Made by a program: the position numbers and the translations under genes. A DNA stretch of 64,000 nt from Pararge aegeria (lineage: Eukaryota > Arthropoda > Insecta > Lepidoptera > Nymphalidae): NCBI RefSeq assembly GCF_905163445.1, contig NC_053182.1, positions 4,402,001 to 4,466,000 on the forward strand, read 5' to 3'. The number at the start of each line of letters is the position of its first letter. The stretch's first letter is position 1. The notes under the pieces are model-generated. The model saw nothing but the letters and a program-made list of their open reading frames with translations, ran no database searches and had not been told where the DNA came from. Below are positions 19,601 to 30,640 of this stretch, piece by piece.

Positions 19601-19929
19601 TCAAATTCCCTGTATCTTTTTTTCTCTCCACAAATTAGTTAGTTAAAAAATAAAGTTATTATATGATGAAAATAACGACAAACCAAGCTTATACTATTTG
19701 CAAGCACTACATTATACTCAAGATATTGGAAAAAGCATCACGACAATATCTGAAAAAACGCAATGGTTGTAGATGACTCGAATATGGCTTGATATTCCCA
19801 CAGTGCGCATGTTTAATTACATAAAGAATAATTATAATAACTCTGTTACATCTCAAAAATAGCTATTAGACAAACTGTAAAGGACTCAATAGATACTGTA
19901 CTGTTCTGTAGTATATTTTTGATAAAATA
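19601..19929. other. No gene seen
   Basis: Unassigned AT-rich sequence; nothing recognisable on either strand. Confidence 0.5.
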
Positions 19930-20189
19930 AATATATAAATAAATAATAAATATACTACGACAATACACACATCACCATCTAGCCCCAAAGTAAGCGTAGC
20001 TTATGTTATGGGGTACTAAGATAGCTGTTGAATATTTTTATGAATATAATACATATAAATACTTATAATATACCCAGATACTGAAAAACAATCATGTTCA
20101 TCACACAAACATTTTCCAGTTGTGGGAATCGAACCCACGGCCTTGGACTCAGTAAGCAGGGTCGCTGCCCACTGCGCCAGTCGGCCGTC
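19930..20189 (-). mobile_element. SINE-A copy, near full length
   Basis: From the 'aaataaataataaatatac' tail to 'gcgccagtcggccgtc', with box B complement 'gtgggaatcgaacccacgg'. Confidence 0.95.
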
Positions 20190-20658
20190 ATTTTTGATAA
20201 AATACTCCGGTATGATCTAATTCAAAAGGATAACTTAAAAGTGTACCTAATTTAATACAGACGCGAGCATCGCAAGCTTTAATGGGTCATAAGGGGCGAA
20301 GTTTCGATTACTCGAGTATTTTATAAATCTGAAGCAACTAGACAGTTGAGTGGCGTTTAATCTCGAGAGCGGCGTTATCCGTTATGAGCTACAGCTGTAC
20401 GTAAAGCTGAGTGAGCGAAGTTAAGTGACTCAAATGAATGAGGGTAGGTATATTAATTGAGTTGAAAATGAAAATTTGTGTTGTGGAACTACTGAAATAC
20501 TAACGCCTTTACTAACAAACGTTGTAAAGCGGTTGTATAGTTATGAATGTTTCATTTTCTTCTTCGAATGAAATGATGATAGAAAAAGAGAAATCACCGA
20601 TTATCTATTCCTCAGATAAACAAAGTGGATTGTGAAAATAAAGCTTAAGAATGAATGT
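20190..20658. other. No gene seen
   Basis: Unassigned sequence; nothing recognisable on either strand. Confidence 0.5.
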
Positions 20659-20829
20659 TTAGTAAGCGATTTAGTGTTCCGGTGCGATGTCGCGCAGAAA
20701 CCTATTGTAGGGAGTATGACTACCATACTCCCTAACAGGTTAGCCCGCTACCGTCATAGACTGCATCATAATTTACCACCAGGTGAGTTTGCTGTCAAAG
20801 GGTTTTTAGTGGAATAAAAAAAAAAAAGA
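20659..20829 (+). mobile_element. SINE-B 3' half with poly-A
   Basis: 'agcgatttagtgttccggtg', 'gactaccatactccctaaca', 'ggttagcccgctaccgtc', then an A-run at about 20816-20828. 5' truncated. Confidence 0.9.
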
Positions 20830-21255
20830 TTAGTATCAGACACAACCAGGTATTATCTTATGATATATGATTCATGCATTATGTAATCTGTACTTTTATT
20901 TATATTCTAAGTGAGATTGGTGATTTTTTTTTGTAATTAATAAATCTGCAAATGACTATTCTAATATATTTTACGTGGTATACACAAAGAAATGAATTTC
21001 CATCAGACCAATAGTAAAAAAGCTTAAGAGCTGTAGACTAAATCTATGTCTAAGCAAATGCCCTGCTAACAAATGACATCATTTGTTACAGCAAATCTGC
21101 AAAGCCAAGCCATATTTTACATGAGCTGACCGTCTCACAACTGTACCTACTACTCTCTGGAGACAGTTCATCATTTGCAGTTTAGAAACGACTAAGATTT
21201 ATCCTAACTATATTTAAAATGCTAACATTATTTTATTGAAAAAGACGTGCCGTTA
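20830..21255. other. No gene seen
   Basis: Unassigned AT-rich sequence; nothing recognisable on either strand. Confidence 0.5.
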
Positions 21256-21820
21256 AGCGATGGTGGTAAGTGATGATGCAGTCTATGACGGCAGCTGGCT
21301 AACCTGTTAGGGAGTATAAAATAAATAAAAATAAATAAATATACTACGACAATACACACATCGCCACCTAGCCCCAAAGTAAGCGTAGCTTGTGTTATGG
21401 GTACTAAGATGACTGATGAATATTTTTATGAATTATATATACATAAATACTTAGAAAATACATATAAACACCCAGACACTGAAAAACACTTAATGCTCAT
21501 CACACAAACATTTTCCAGTTGTGGGAATCGAACCCACGGCCTTCGACTCAGAAAGCAGGGTCGCTGCCCACTGCGCCAGTCGGCCGTCACACATCTAATA
21601 GGTTTCTATGCGACATCGCACCGGAACACTAAATCGCTTAGCGGCACGTCTTTGTCGGTAGGGTGGTAACTAGCCACGGCCAAAGCCTGTCCCACCAGAC
21701 CAGAGCAGAGAAAATTCAGAAATTATTAATTCCCAAATTGCCCCTGCTTGGAATCGAATCCGGGACCTACTTAAATTCACAGCGCTCAACGCTGACCCGG
21801 CACATCAGCGACTTACCTAA
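21256..21820 (-). mobile_element. SINE-B copy split by SINE-A
   Basis: Left piece 'ggtggtaagtgatgatgcag' to 'gttagggagtat' (21256-21316); right piece from 'aataggtttctatgcgaca' (about 21597) to the head 'gcgctcaacgctgacccgg'. The split is at the 'agtatggtagtcatacccct' site of the family. Confidence 0.9.
21317..21588 (-). mobile_element. SINE-A copy nested in SINE-B
   Basis: Full-length SINE-A on the minus strand, from the 'aaaataaataaaaataaat' tail to 'cagtcggccgtc'. Younger than the SINE-B it splits. Confidence 0.95.
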
Positions 21821-22216
21821 GATCATCATTATTATTAAAATGTATCTTATATCTTTTAGATAAACATATTTGATGAGAAAGGATTAAACGCTAACAAACT
21901 TGTTGATTTATTATGCATGCCCCAATTAATGTTTTCCCAGTTTAGCTCAATATTCCGATGGCCGAGCGACGCTTGTTTAACAAAATAATTGGCAATATCT
22001 TTTCTATTTTATCTATTTCATATCTACTCTACATATTAAAAAAATAGAAGTGTCTCTCTGCAATAACTTATTCTTATTAAGCTTTATCTCCCTTATTGAT
22101 AAATGTAGCGGTTCAAATTATTCTTTCAAATGTCAAAAACGAGACAATACTGAGACAAAACTGCTCCAACGTAAGCTCCACGTAAGTAGATATTAATAAA
22201 GGGGTTTATGATTAGG
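21821..22216. other. No gene seen
   Basis: Unassigned AT-rich sequence; nothing recognisable on either strand. Confidence 0.5.
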
Positions 22217-22282
22217 AATAATTTGCTATAAATCTTTATATATAGGTAGTTACCTAGATATAAAGATTCATAGCGAATTATT
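22217..22282. repeat. Tight inverted repeat, 32-bp arms, 2-bp spacer
   Basis: Arms 22217-22248 and 22251-22282 pair with three mismatches; spacer 'gt'. The longest near-zero-spacer palindrome I found in the window. No family assigned. Confidence 0.9.
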
Positions 22283-22404
22283 GCCAAAACAAGTTATTAA
22301 AGTTTTTGTCATTTGTCTCTGCCTTCGTTTTGGCGTCAGTTAGGCAAGGTCATTTCATCGTTATGAAACCATAACCCCCCGAAAATCGGGCACGAATCTC
22401 CTCC

Positions 22405-22555
22405 TAGAATAGAATGAGTCGGGTAAGTAGAGCCGTAGTCCACCACGCTGGCCAACTGCGGATCGGAGTTTACCGATCAGGATTAAAAACGCCACTGAGA
22501 AAGCTGAAGAACTCTCAGGAATGCAGGTTTTTACGCTACCGTCACCGTTAAAGTA
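22405..22555 (-). mobile_element. SINE-E fragment
   Basis: 'gtagtccaccacgctggcc', 'gaactctcaggaatgcagg' and 'taccgtcaccgttaaag' follow the minus-strand SINE-E order. Confidence 0.6.
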
Positions 22556-22735
22556 AAATTATATTTAATAATTTATTTACTTTATATTTCAGTTTTCATA
22601 TTTAAATAACCTAAAAGAATTAATCGCAAGCCCATGTCGTTTATCGGAATGACTTTAAATCACATTGCTTCGTCTTTATGTAACAAAAATTCATATTCTA
22701 AATAGCAATAATTTATTTCGTTATCGTATTAACTT

Positions 22736-23535
22736 ACTAGCGGACCCGCGCGACTTCGTCCGCGAATGAGGTAACTTCAAAAAGTAGTCGTATCTTGTCG
22801 TGGACTGTTTTATATAACTTTAAAGAAACAATTCTTATATACTTACTACATATTTCCGTCGTTTCGCGTAACGTTTACCGTCCACGCATTGCACGCATCT
22901 GAATCTCTCAAAAAGGATATTTTTTTTCGTAGCGTGATGTTATAAAGCCTTAATTGATACTACCAATCCAAAAAAAATACCACTCGAAATAGCATTTTCT
23001 GAGATCAGAGCGTTCAACCAAACAAACTCAAAAGGTTGATAATATTTCAACTATGCCTATCTAAAAAAACCACGTCAATCTAAAACTCCGCTGCGCGGAT
23101 TTTGAAAGGCAAATGCGGAAAAAATAGCCATGCTATCCTGTAGAAGCTGTTTGTTTTTCCGGGATAAAAAGAAGCCTTTGAGCTATTCCTGGATGGTACG
23201 CATGCATTCGATCGTTGTCCCATATGCCTTGCGACGTGCCGTTATCTGTGAAGAGTTATATCCTTTATCGCCGACAATTTTTATCAGATCTTCATTAGAA
23301 TTAGACAATCAATGCTTAATAGTAAACACTTTCAAATAAAAAAAGAATTATTAAAATCGGTTCAAATTAAACGGAGGCATGAAGTAATATTGATAAAAAA
23401 TTTCATCCCATTTCCCGGAGGAAACTTACTGTTTATCGGGATAAGAAGTATCCTATATATGTTGACCCGGAATAAGAGATACAACTTTACCAAATTGTAT
23501 TTGAATCCGTTTAGTAGTTTTCACGTGATGCTCGT

Positions 23536-23578
<43 letters not shown>

Positions 23579-23600
23579 AAAATTAAATAAAAATCTGTTT
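22736..23600 (+). repeat. Repeat K, long copy
   Basis: Opens 'actagcggacccgcgcgac', 'ttcgtccgcg'; passes 'ccgggataaaaagaagcctt'; closes 'agtagttttcacgtgatg' and a CAGA run (about 23538-23577). This order is typical of a widespread lepidopteran dispersed repeat. The internal 69- and 92-codon frames do not resemble any family I know. Superfamily not assigned. Confidence 0.6.
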
Positions 23601-23989
23601 TGGACTCAGTGTCGATTATAAAGCATCCCCCGGGCAAAATTTTCAAAATATTTTAAATGTACAGAAATCTTCCAGTTACAGATTTATTATAAGTTTAAAT
23701 TAATAGCATTTTAAAATTCAACTATTACCTTAAAAGTTTGACACACATTGGATAATACTTTTTGTGAGTTTAACTCTTTATGACATTACCAGTCGATCCA
23801 GATATATTTTCCTCCTTGGCCTATTACACATTTGTGACAGATTTCGTGACTTAAAAAAAAATACGTGTTTATAAAACGTTATATAAACAAATGGCATTTA
23901 TAATACGTTCTTTTTTGGTAGACCCATCAAAACAGTGAAGGAGGAGTGTTCTTTAAAAAATATACCTAATTTTAAAAACTTACCGTGCC
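23601..23989. other. No gene seen
   Basis: Unassigned AT-rich sequence; nothing recognisable on either strand. Confidence 0.5.
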
Positions 23990-24222
23990 GTATGGGGCAG
24001 ACCAGAATACAGTTGTCCTCTTCCCACAGGTGTTGTACGAGACGACCAAGGCATTGTAACGGAGAGCGGGCGTCTTATGTGCTACTACTCGTACTACGAT
24101 CTACTGCGATCACTAACCCGTCCGCACTGCTCACCACGCAGTATATTGGCAAACCCCTTCATGGTGATAAAGTCCAGACCTTAAATCCAGCAGCGGACTG
24201 TTATAGGCAAAATGAATTTTAA
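23990..24222 (+). mobile_element. Repeat H copy
   Basis: 'gtcctcttcccacaggtgtt', 'gtacgagacgaccaaggc', 'gatctactgcgatcacta', 'ttcatggtgataaagtcc' and 'ccagcagcggactgttatag'. I know this as a LINE-associated 3' sequence in Lepidoptera. The overlapping 95-aa frame is not a gene. Confidence 0.6.
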
Positions 24223-24224
24223 AA

Positions 24225-24398
24225 TGTAAAATGTAAATTGTTGCTATTGGATAAGAGCAACTGCCGAGTTTCGTGCCGGCTTCTTCTCGGTAGAATCTGC
24301 CTTCCGAACCGGTGGTAGAGTCACTACACACAGACAGACTTGAAATTTCAAAAGTGCTTATATTAGGCCTACTTGAAATAGATGAATTTTGAATTTTA
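24225..24398 (+). mobile_element. LINE-1 3' UTR
   Basis: 'ggcttcttctcggtagaatc', 'gaaccggtggtagagtcac', 'aggcctacttgaaatagatg'. Starts only about 35 bp after repeat H ends; no coding part. Confidence 0.85.
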
Positions 24399-25044
24399 AA
24401 TTGATAATGATGATGTATCACTTAAAGTTATTTATTTTTATCACACCTAATAGCGTTAAAGTGAAATAGCTTTGAGACGTCTGCAGTCTCGCCACGGATG
24501 ATAAAATTCAGTTATTCGCCTCATTGTCATTCAGAATGAGATCGTCAGCCCCATAGTAAAAGAAATTCCAGTTTGAGTGCCTATATTACTTTTCGCCGGT
24601 TCATGGTAGCGAAATAAAGTATAGGGATTTTATAAAAAGCTTTTTTAGATTACATTTTAAAAATTAAAATCATTGGAACTTAAACCCAGATCTTCCTACA
24701 GTAGCCAGAGAGTTATAGACCGATTTTGCTACACTTCCCTTACTTATTCTACTCGGCTCTCTCTTCTACTCTGAAAACCCTATAAATTGGGTGTTTGTGA
24801 CCCTAGAATTTCAATTTCATTTATTTGTATGTTTGAGGGATGCCAAAATTCCATGGTTTTGTGTCCAGTGATATTAACTACCAACGACACTTCATTTTCT
24901 AATGGGTCACAACTAGCATCTTGAGAATCAAACGTCCGTGGGTTCACCAAATCGCAGAAATATGTCGATTACTCTGGTTCTTCACGGATCTTCCTATTTA
25001 TGGTTTATTTGTGGAGTGAAGCTTCAAGCAGCAGATGCACTCTC
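24399..25044. other. No gene seen
   Basis: Unassigned sequence. 'cgtccgtgggttcacc' near 24940 faintly resembles a box B, but no tRNA-sized fold is evident. Confidence 0.4.
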
Positions 25045-25245
25045 TGTTCCCTAACTCTCTTAGCCAGTTGAGACGGCAATATGACCCGAAGGACCTAGAC
25101 GGAAAGCACAACGTGCTCTCCGAGGCACGGTGGCGAATCACTGTCAATTTACAAACTCCGGGCTGGTACTAAGAATTTCTTAATAGTAACCCGACCCCGA
25201 CCAGGACCTCGTGTTCTGCAGTCATACTCACCTAACCAAAAAACT
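25045..25245 (+). mobile_element. Repeat J (LINE-derived)
   Basis: 'cttagccagttgagacggc', 'caacgtgctctccgaggcac', 'ggtggcgaatcact' and 'aactccgggctggtac'. I recognise this order from lepidopteran LINE-derived sequence. Only one copy in the window. Confidence 0.45.
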
Positions 25246-25256
25246 AGACCAACGAG

Positions 25257-25299
25257 ACAGTTTATTGCCATGGATGCTGCATCCATGGCAATAAACTGT
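25257..25299. repeat. Perfect palindrome, 21-bp arms, 1-bp centre
   Basis: Arms 25257-25277 and 25279-25299 are exact complements around a single T at 25278; the core reads 'ccatggatgc'. Sits just after repeat J. Confidence 0.95.
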
Positions 25300-26405
25300 A
25301 TTTGAATCCACTTCTTTCGTGTTATAATACAGAAGCACAAACAAAGAACAAACTCAATTAAGATCGGGTTTTAAAGACGCCCGTTATCGTCATATAACGA
25401 ACACCGCTGTTAAGCGTTTGACAAACCCTAATTATAACTTTGACATTGATTTAACTTAATCTTGATTAACGAATAACCCTTCTGGCTATTCAATTTGGAA
25501 ATCATTAAGGTTTAAGAGGATCAAAACGCACCACTGGGGAGGGAAATCTTACAGGAAATGACAATCTTTATATCAGGGATCCATTGTGTAATCAAGAGGA
25601 AGTCTATACGTTTAGTGATTTAGTAATGCTTAAGAGTTTTCATATTAGAAAACAGTTAAAAATTTGGAGCTGTGCCATCCATAGCTATTTTGAAATAAGG
25701 GTACTTTTTGTACAACCGCAATGTGCGCATTTAATTATACGAATATATTGTAGCGTGACATTCACAGGCAGGTTTGCAGTGCTTAAAAGAACTTAAACTA
25801 TTAATATTTTTTTATATTCTTCCCAGCAACAAAAATATATTATGTTATTAAATTTCATTCCAAGACCATTCCTGACTAAACAATGCTCGTCTACTTTACA
25901 TTGTTCGAATGATTATGTTACCTCATACGAAAATATGAAATACGTTTTTCTTATTAATTAAATGATAATTATAATAATAATTCTTTATTTGGCAACTATA
26001 CCCATCTACACTATTGTATAACAGAATAATTAAAATACCGTAATAATCAAAAACTAAATAAAAATAATTATATGTGATATTAATATTAAATATACAAAAA
26101 AAGTACAAATTAGAACTTCTGCCACCAGACAGCCCTACATAGAGTTCGATATATAGCTTGCAAATTGGAGAGTCGTATCTATTAAAATTTTGGGATAATT
26201 AAAAAATTTACAATGACTGATATTTCATCCAAATGTAGGCAAAATGCTTTAATAAAAATACAAAATTTAAATTGTGATGAACTTAACTACTCCTAGACTC
26301 AGAATACAGTATGCTAGAATACATTAAACATTACAAAAAAAAGGAAATTGCAACGTATTTTAAAACCGATGTGAAATGAATCAACTACGATCAACCTTTT
26401 TTTTT
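25300..26405. other. 1.1-kb stretch without recognisable gene or repeat
   Basis: AT-rich; short frames of 61-70 codons without family features. Confidence 0.5.
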
Positions 26406-26512
26406 TTTTTTGTCGTGGTGGAAAAGCTTTATGGCTACCTCTGTCCTTTTGGGCTGGACAGAGGTTATGTGGGACTCGTTTACCCGAACTAAAAACCACC
26501 ACGGCATGTCCC
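26406..26512 (+). mobile_element. Repeat F copy 1
   Basis: After a T-run: 'gtcgtggtggaaaagctt', 'gaggttatgtgggactcg', 'actaaaaaccaccacggc'. The same motif order repeats at 26740-26870. Possibly the 3' UTR of an R1-like LINE (inference only). Confidence 0.5.
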
Positions 26513-26739
26513 TCTCGTTGGCTTTATTGGACGTAACCCGTTGTACACTTCCCAGCACTACGATCACCCTAACATTTCACGCTCCAGTTACAGTATGGCG
26601 TATTTCTTTCTCGGACAAGTTACAGTATGCCGTTTGGACGAAGATCGCTTGTCGTTTTTATGTTTTGTAATTTATCTATATAATTTTAACAATATCCCAA
26701 CTCCACCTCGTTCTCTTTTTGTATTTTTTTTTATATCTT

Positions 26740-26870
26740 GCTGATGGGAAAAGCATCTACGCATCCCGTTCTGGAACTACGTTACCTCGAGCGTACCGTA
26801 GTTCCAGCCCGGTTATGTAGGACTCCTGGGCTATGGTGATACCCACTAAAAACCACCAGCGGTCCTACCT
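26740..26870 (+). mobile_element. Repeat F copy 2
   Basis: 'ctgatgggaaaagcatctac', 'cggttatgtaggactcctg', 'cactaaaaaccaccagcgg'. Contains an 11-bp inverted repeat, 'ctggaactacg' at 26771 and its complement at 26797. Confidence 0.5.
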
Positions 26871-27934
26871 GACTGTCGTTATTTATTATACGACAACGTT
26901 ACAACAAATTGTTTGAAGCCTTTTATTTTTAATTGCCGTTAGTTACGCGCCACTCGCACCCTATTCTAATATTTATTCTTATAACATTTCACAATTTCTG
27001 TTTTTGTATTATACTATGACAGTAAACATAACATAATGTATAATGGCATCCTTTTAGTCCCGTTTGGTCCCAAAAATGCTCGACGTGACCGGATAGAATT
27101 AATGGAGCACGTTTGTATTAAGCGGGTGCGGTTTCAGAGGAAAAATATGGTAAAACATTATAATGCTACATTATATAACAATAATATTTAAGAACATTGT
27201 AAATGTTCTTAAATATTATTGTAAGCAAACATTATATTATAATCTTTAACAACGAACTTGATGATCATTGTTGAATTTGAATTAACTGCAAAAATAATTC
27301 ATGAACCAAGCAAATGTTCAGTACTTATACATATCACCTCACAGCTATTTACAACGTATAAATAAAGTCACTCCCGCTGTTTGTACATGTAAAGAGTAAT
27401 TTAAAGAAAAAAGGCTTTATGTTTAGTATATGTTATAGCAGAGAAAAGCCAAGAAATTAAAAATAACTGCTCTTTTGCATTGAAAATTTACAAAAACATT
27501 GTATCTTTGGTTCGTGATTTTCGTTCTCGAGTTCTTGTCGTATTTTAAAAAGTGTTTATATCTGTAGACTTTACCGTGAAACTGTTTTAGAACTTCAATT
27601 AAGTATAGATTAAAAATAATTTTTTGCCGTAAATATGAAAGCAGACTTTCACATTTGTAATATTAATAGCTATTTGTTTATACGGTTATTACGGTTTTGT
27701 TGTTGTTTTACAAATCCCGTGGAAACCGCTTTTTTTCTGAGATATAAATAAGCCAATGTTCATATTAAAAGCCCACACCTACTATCTAAAATTAAATTAG
27801 TTGCACCCTCAATACGGATGCGTCATACATCTTTACTTCAAGTTTCAAACGCAAAAAAAATACTTTCCGTAAAATAAGTTCACTCAAAAAAAAGTTCTTG
27901 TAAATTCTCAAAGATAGCTGCATAAAACACAAAA
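26871..27934. other. No gene seen, apart from a palindrome at 27178
   Basis: AT-rich unassigned sequence between repeat F and the CA-rich tract. Confidence 0.5.
27178..27222. repeat. Perfect palindrome, 21-bp arms, 3-bp spacer
   Basis: Arms 27178-27198 and 27202-27222 are exact complements; spacer 'gta'. Pure AT-rich unique-looking sequence. Confidence 0.95.
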
Positions 27935-28068
27935 CCCACACCCACACACAAACACACACACACATAAATAAACACACTACGCCGACACACACATACACAA
28001 TAACACACAAACATACACAAACACACACAAACACACACAAACACACAAAAACACACACACACACTCAC
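27935..28068. repeat. CA-rich compound microsatellite
   Basis: ACACAA, ACACATA and CACACA variants over about 130 bp. Minus-strand frames (62 and 90 aa, runs of Cys-Val) are translations of it. Confidence 0.9.
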
Positions 28069-29035
28069 AAGCTTTTCTTGTAACTTTCTTTAACTGATTT
28101 CAAAAAAATTAAAATTTTTATTTTTATTGTAAGAACATCTGTAATTGGTTGTTTTGTTTGAACACTTAAATTTTTTTTAATTTTTGTATTAATTATGAAT
28201 AAATGTACCTAACTCCGTTATTTATCAAAAACAAACAAACTATGCGACGAAAAACAAACAAACTATTACATTTGTAACGTGAGCTAGGATTACGATGTAT
28301 TATGCATTAGGCTTTATGTTTAATATAAACCTTTTATATTTCACCTACTGACCCAATAAAATGACAAATAATTTGTTTGGATAAGTAAGCAGGGAATTAT
28401 TTAATAAATGAGTTAGGTACCTAGGAAAATTATTGCTATTGGCAATATTTATGTTGAAAAGAACCGATCGCACTGGTGCTCGGTTCGCTTATTACTGAAC
28501 GGTCTATTATTGGGTACTTCAGTTTATTGGCGGGCTTTAGAGTACCTACCTACAATAATAATTATTTTTTTAGCCGTACTAAAGAAATTATTTATCGGTA
28601 CCTAAGCTTGCTAGAAAAAACCTCTTAAAATGTCAAATGTACTAAGTTTAGATGAGATACTTCGTATAACGTTTTTTTTGTATACTAGCAAGAAGAGAAC
28701 CTACCTAGTAATTTTCTACATTTTAAGTGGGACTGACTTAAAAATGTTGAAAAAAATATTTATTGCCTTTTAGATATGTATTTTTTTCAACAAAAATTCT
28801 TTCACGCTTTTTAGTGGAAAGGTCTACAATCATGTAAGTAATAAAACCCGGTTAAACTGCGGCGGACTGTTATAGGCTTGAATGATGATAGAGGAAGAGG
28901 AAAACTCGTCTCTATACCTACATTGTATAAAGAGGAGTTTCCCACGTAATAAAGACTAGAAACCAGTAACCCCCATTGGAGCTGCATGGATATTCTCAAA
29001 TCGATACCCTCTTTCCTATGAGACTTTAAAAAGGA
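28069..29035. other. No gene seen
   Basis: Unassigned. A short repeat H relic ('cggcggactgttataggctt') lies at about 28860-28880. Confidence 0.5.
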
Positions 29036-29222
29036 GGGAATCTTTTTTTCTTTTTATGTATGTTACCCGATTACTCGAAGACGCCTGAACCGATTTGAAA
29101 AATTCTTTTTTCGTTTTAAAGAGCAGGTGTAAGAGCGGGTACTCTAGGTGGTCCCATTTCAATTTTATTAAAATCGGTTGAGTTGTTATTAAAAAATCAA
29201 CAATAATGTAACAAAGTAGCAA
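29036..29222 (+). repeat. Dispersed repeat ('acgcctgaaccgatttg' family)
   Basis: 'ttactcgaagacgcctgaac', 'cgatttgaaaaattc', 'taaaatcggttgagttg'. Belongs to the broad class also seen at 35715 and 46629. Confidence 0.45.
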
Positions 29223-29888
29223 TTTTTTATCTATAAAGTTCAGTTTGGCACGCTACATAATGAACTTTATAGGCTAAAATCGCTGAAAAAGTATTGATAA
29301 TACATAAAAAATATGTACCTACGACATGATTAAAGTACTCATTATTACCTACAAAAAAGCCCGCGAGGGGCTATCTATCATATTTAGGTCTTAATAGTAG
29401 TGTTTGTGTTCTAACATTTAATAAGATCGCCGGTAGAAACAAAAGTTGGCGATACTCGTATCGCAGTATTAATTCTTATTCAAATAAATAGTTTTATCAT
29501 CAAGGACCATTTTTTTGCTTTTTATTTCGAAGTCGTTTTCTTTTTTATAAAGAAAAGTCCTATCAATGAATTTGTGGACCAAAATTAAGAAGTGATTTAA
29601 TGAGGGCTAAAAATGAAGGAGAAGTTTTAATCGTCATAAAATTTTCAAGGGAAACTTTCCCAGCCTGGAAATAAAGTTAGCGCTATCAGAAAATAACAAA
29701 TTGTGATAAATTGCGACCAGGTATTGTGGCTTCCATTTTATTTTTGCACGTTAATTGCATGACCGCGACTATCCGATGAAATATTTAATGAAATTACCAT
29801 GACAAAGCAAGGGTTAGTTCAACAATGGCTACACCTGATATAGAATAATACTGATATACAAGGTCTATACTTATTTCGGAAAAAGGAT
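29223..29888. other. No gene seen
   Basis: Unassigned. A 12-bp inverted repeat ('ctataaagttca') lies at 29231-29242 and 29261-29272. Confidence 0.5.
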
Positions 29889-29985
29889 GTATGGGAGTCG
29901 TAGTTTAGTGGGAAATCGCTCATGCGGAGATGCTTACAGAGTCAAAGGTTCAAATCATGTCGGTTTCTAAATTTTTTATGCATAA
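29889..29985 (+). mobile_element. SINE-D tRNA-like body, diverged
   Basis: 'gggagtcgtagtttagtgg', then 'gtcaaaggttcaaatcatg' and 'tcggtttctaaat'. The 7-bp ends 'ggagtcg' and 'cggtttc' can still pair with G-U wobbles. No conserved leader upstream. Confidence 0.55.
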
Positions 29986-30139
29986 AAAAAATTTAAAATT
30001 GATATTCCAAAGGCAGTTGTTCGTGTTAACGTTCTGCTTGAATATAACTTTTAAAATAGTTATTGGGATAAGCCCGTTCGAACAAACTACAGGTAGAAAC
30101 AAATATCTACTGCAGCTTAAAAAATTAGTGTCGATTTTG

Positions 30140-30300
30140 GATAGTAGCTATTTGACATCGAATAGAAGTCCACCGCTGCACTAAAGACCTCTCCCAACGT
30201 GAGGGTTTGGAATTTCCACGCGGGACAGATTTGTTGGTGATCGCAGTAGATGTAAGCGAGTAGTATTAGTGAAGAGAATTTCCCTTACCCTCCTACGACA
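30140..30300 (-). mobile_element. Repeat H copy
   Basis: Complement of 'catctactgcgatcaccaac', 'accctcacgttgggagagg' and 'gtcgtaggaggg'. Matches 60440-60560 in order. Confidence 0.6.
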
Positions 30301-30390
30301 CCAATGGGTAGAAGATTATATTGATAAATGAAAATTGATAATTACTAAACTTGGAGTTTACGTAAAAACCCTTATAAAAATCAATAAAAA

Positions 30391-30640
30391 AGCAGTGTCA
30401 TCTCTTGTGTCGTCGTCGTCTCACTGTAATATAGACCCTTGTAAAAGTAGATAAAAACTGCAATGTTTCTTAGATGGCGCTTCAGTCGCTATAAGACTGA
30501 TTTAAAACGCATATACTAATTTCAGCATCGACGGTAGGAGCCGTAGCTCAGGCCCTCAGGCTCTCTAGCGCTCAGGCCGCGATTGCTAGAGAGTCGCAGG
30601 TTCAAAACCAGCCGGTTCCGTAAATTTGTATAAGGATATT
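30391..30640 (+). mobile_element. SINE-D copy with conserved leader
   Basis: Leader 30391-30536 ('agcagtgtcatctcttg', 'gtcgctataagactgat', 'catatactaatttcagcatc') precedes a tRNA-like body 30537-30620. The body has 7-bp complementary ends ('ggagccg', 'cggttcc', one G-U pair) and a box B 'gcaggttcaaaacc'. It carries a few extra bases in the middle, so it is not a canonical tRNA. The minus-strand copy at 48470-48720 shares both leader and body. Confidence 0.75.

Noticed and set aside
23130..23590. Coding exons inside repeat K
   Set aside because: Both frames sit in the usual non-coding body of a dispersed repeat ending in a CAGA run.
27792..28068. Minus-strand frames with runs of Cys-Val
   Set aside because: Direct translation of the CA-rich microsatellite.
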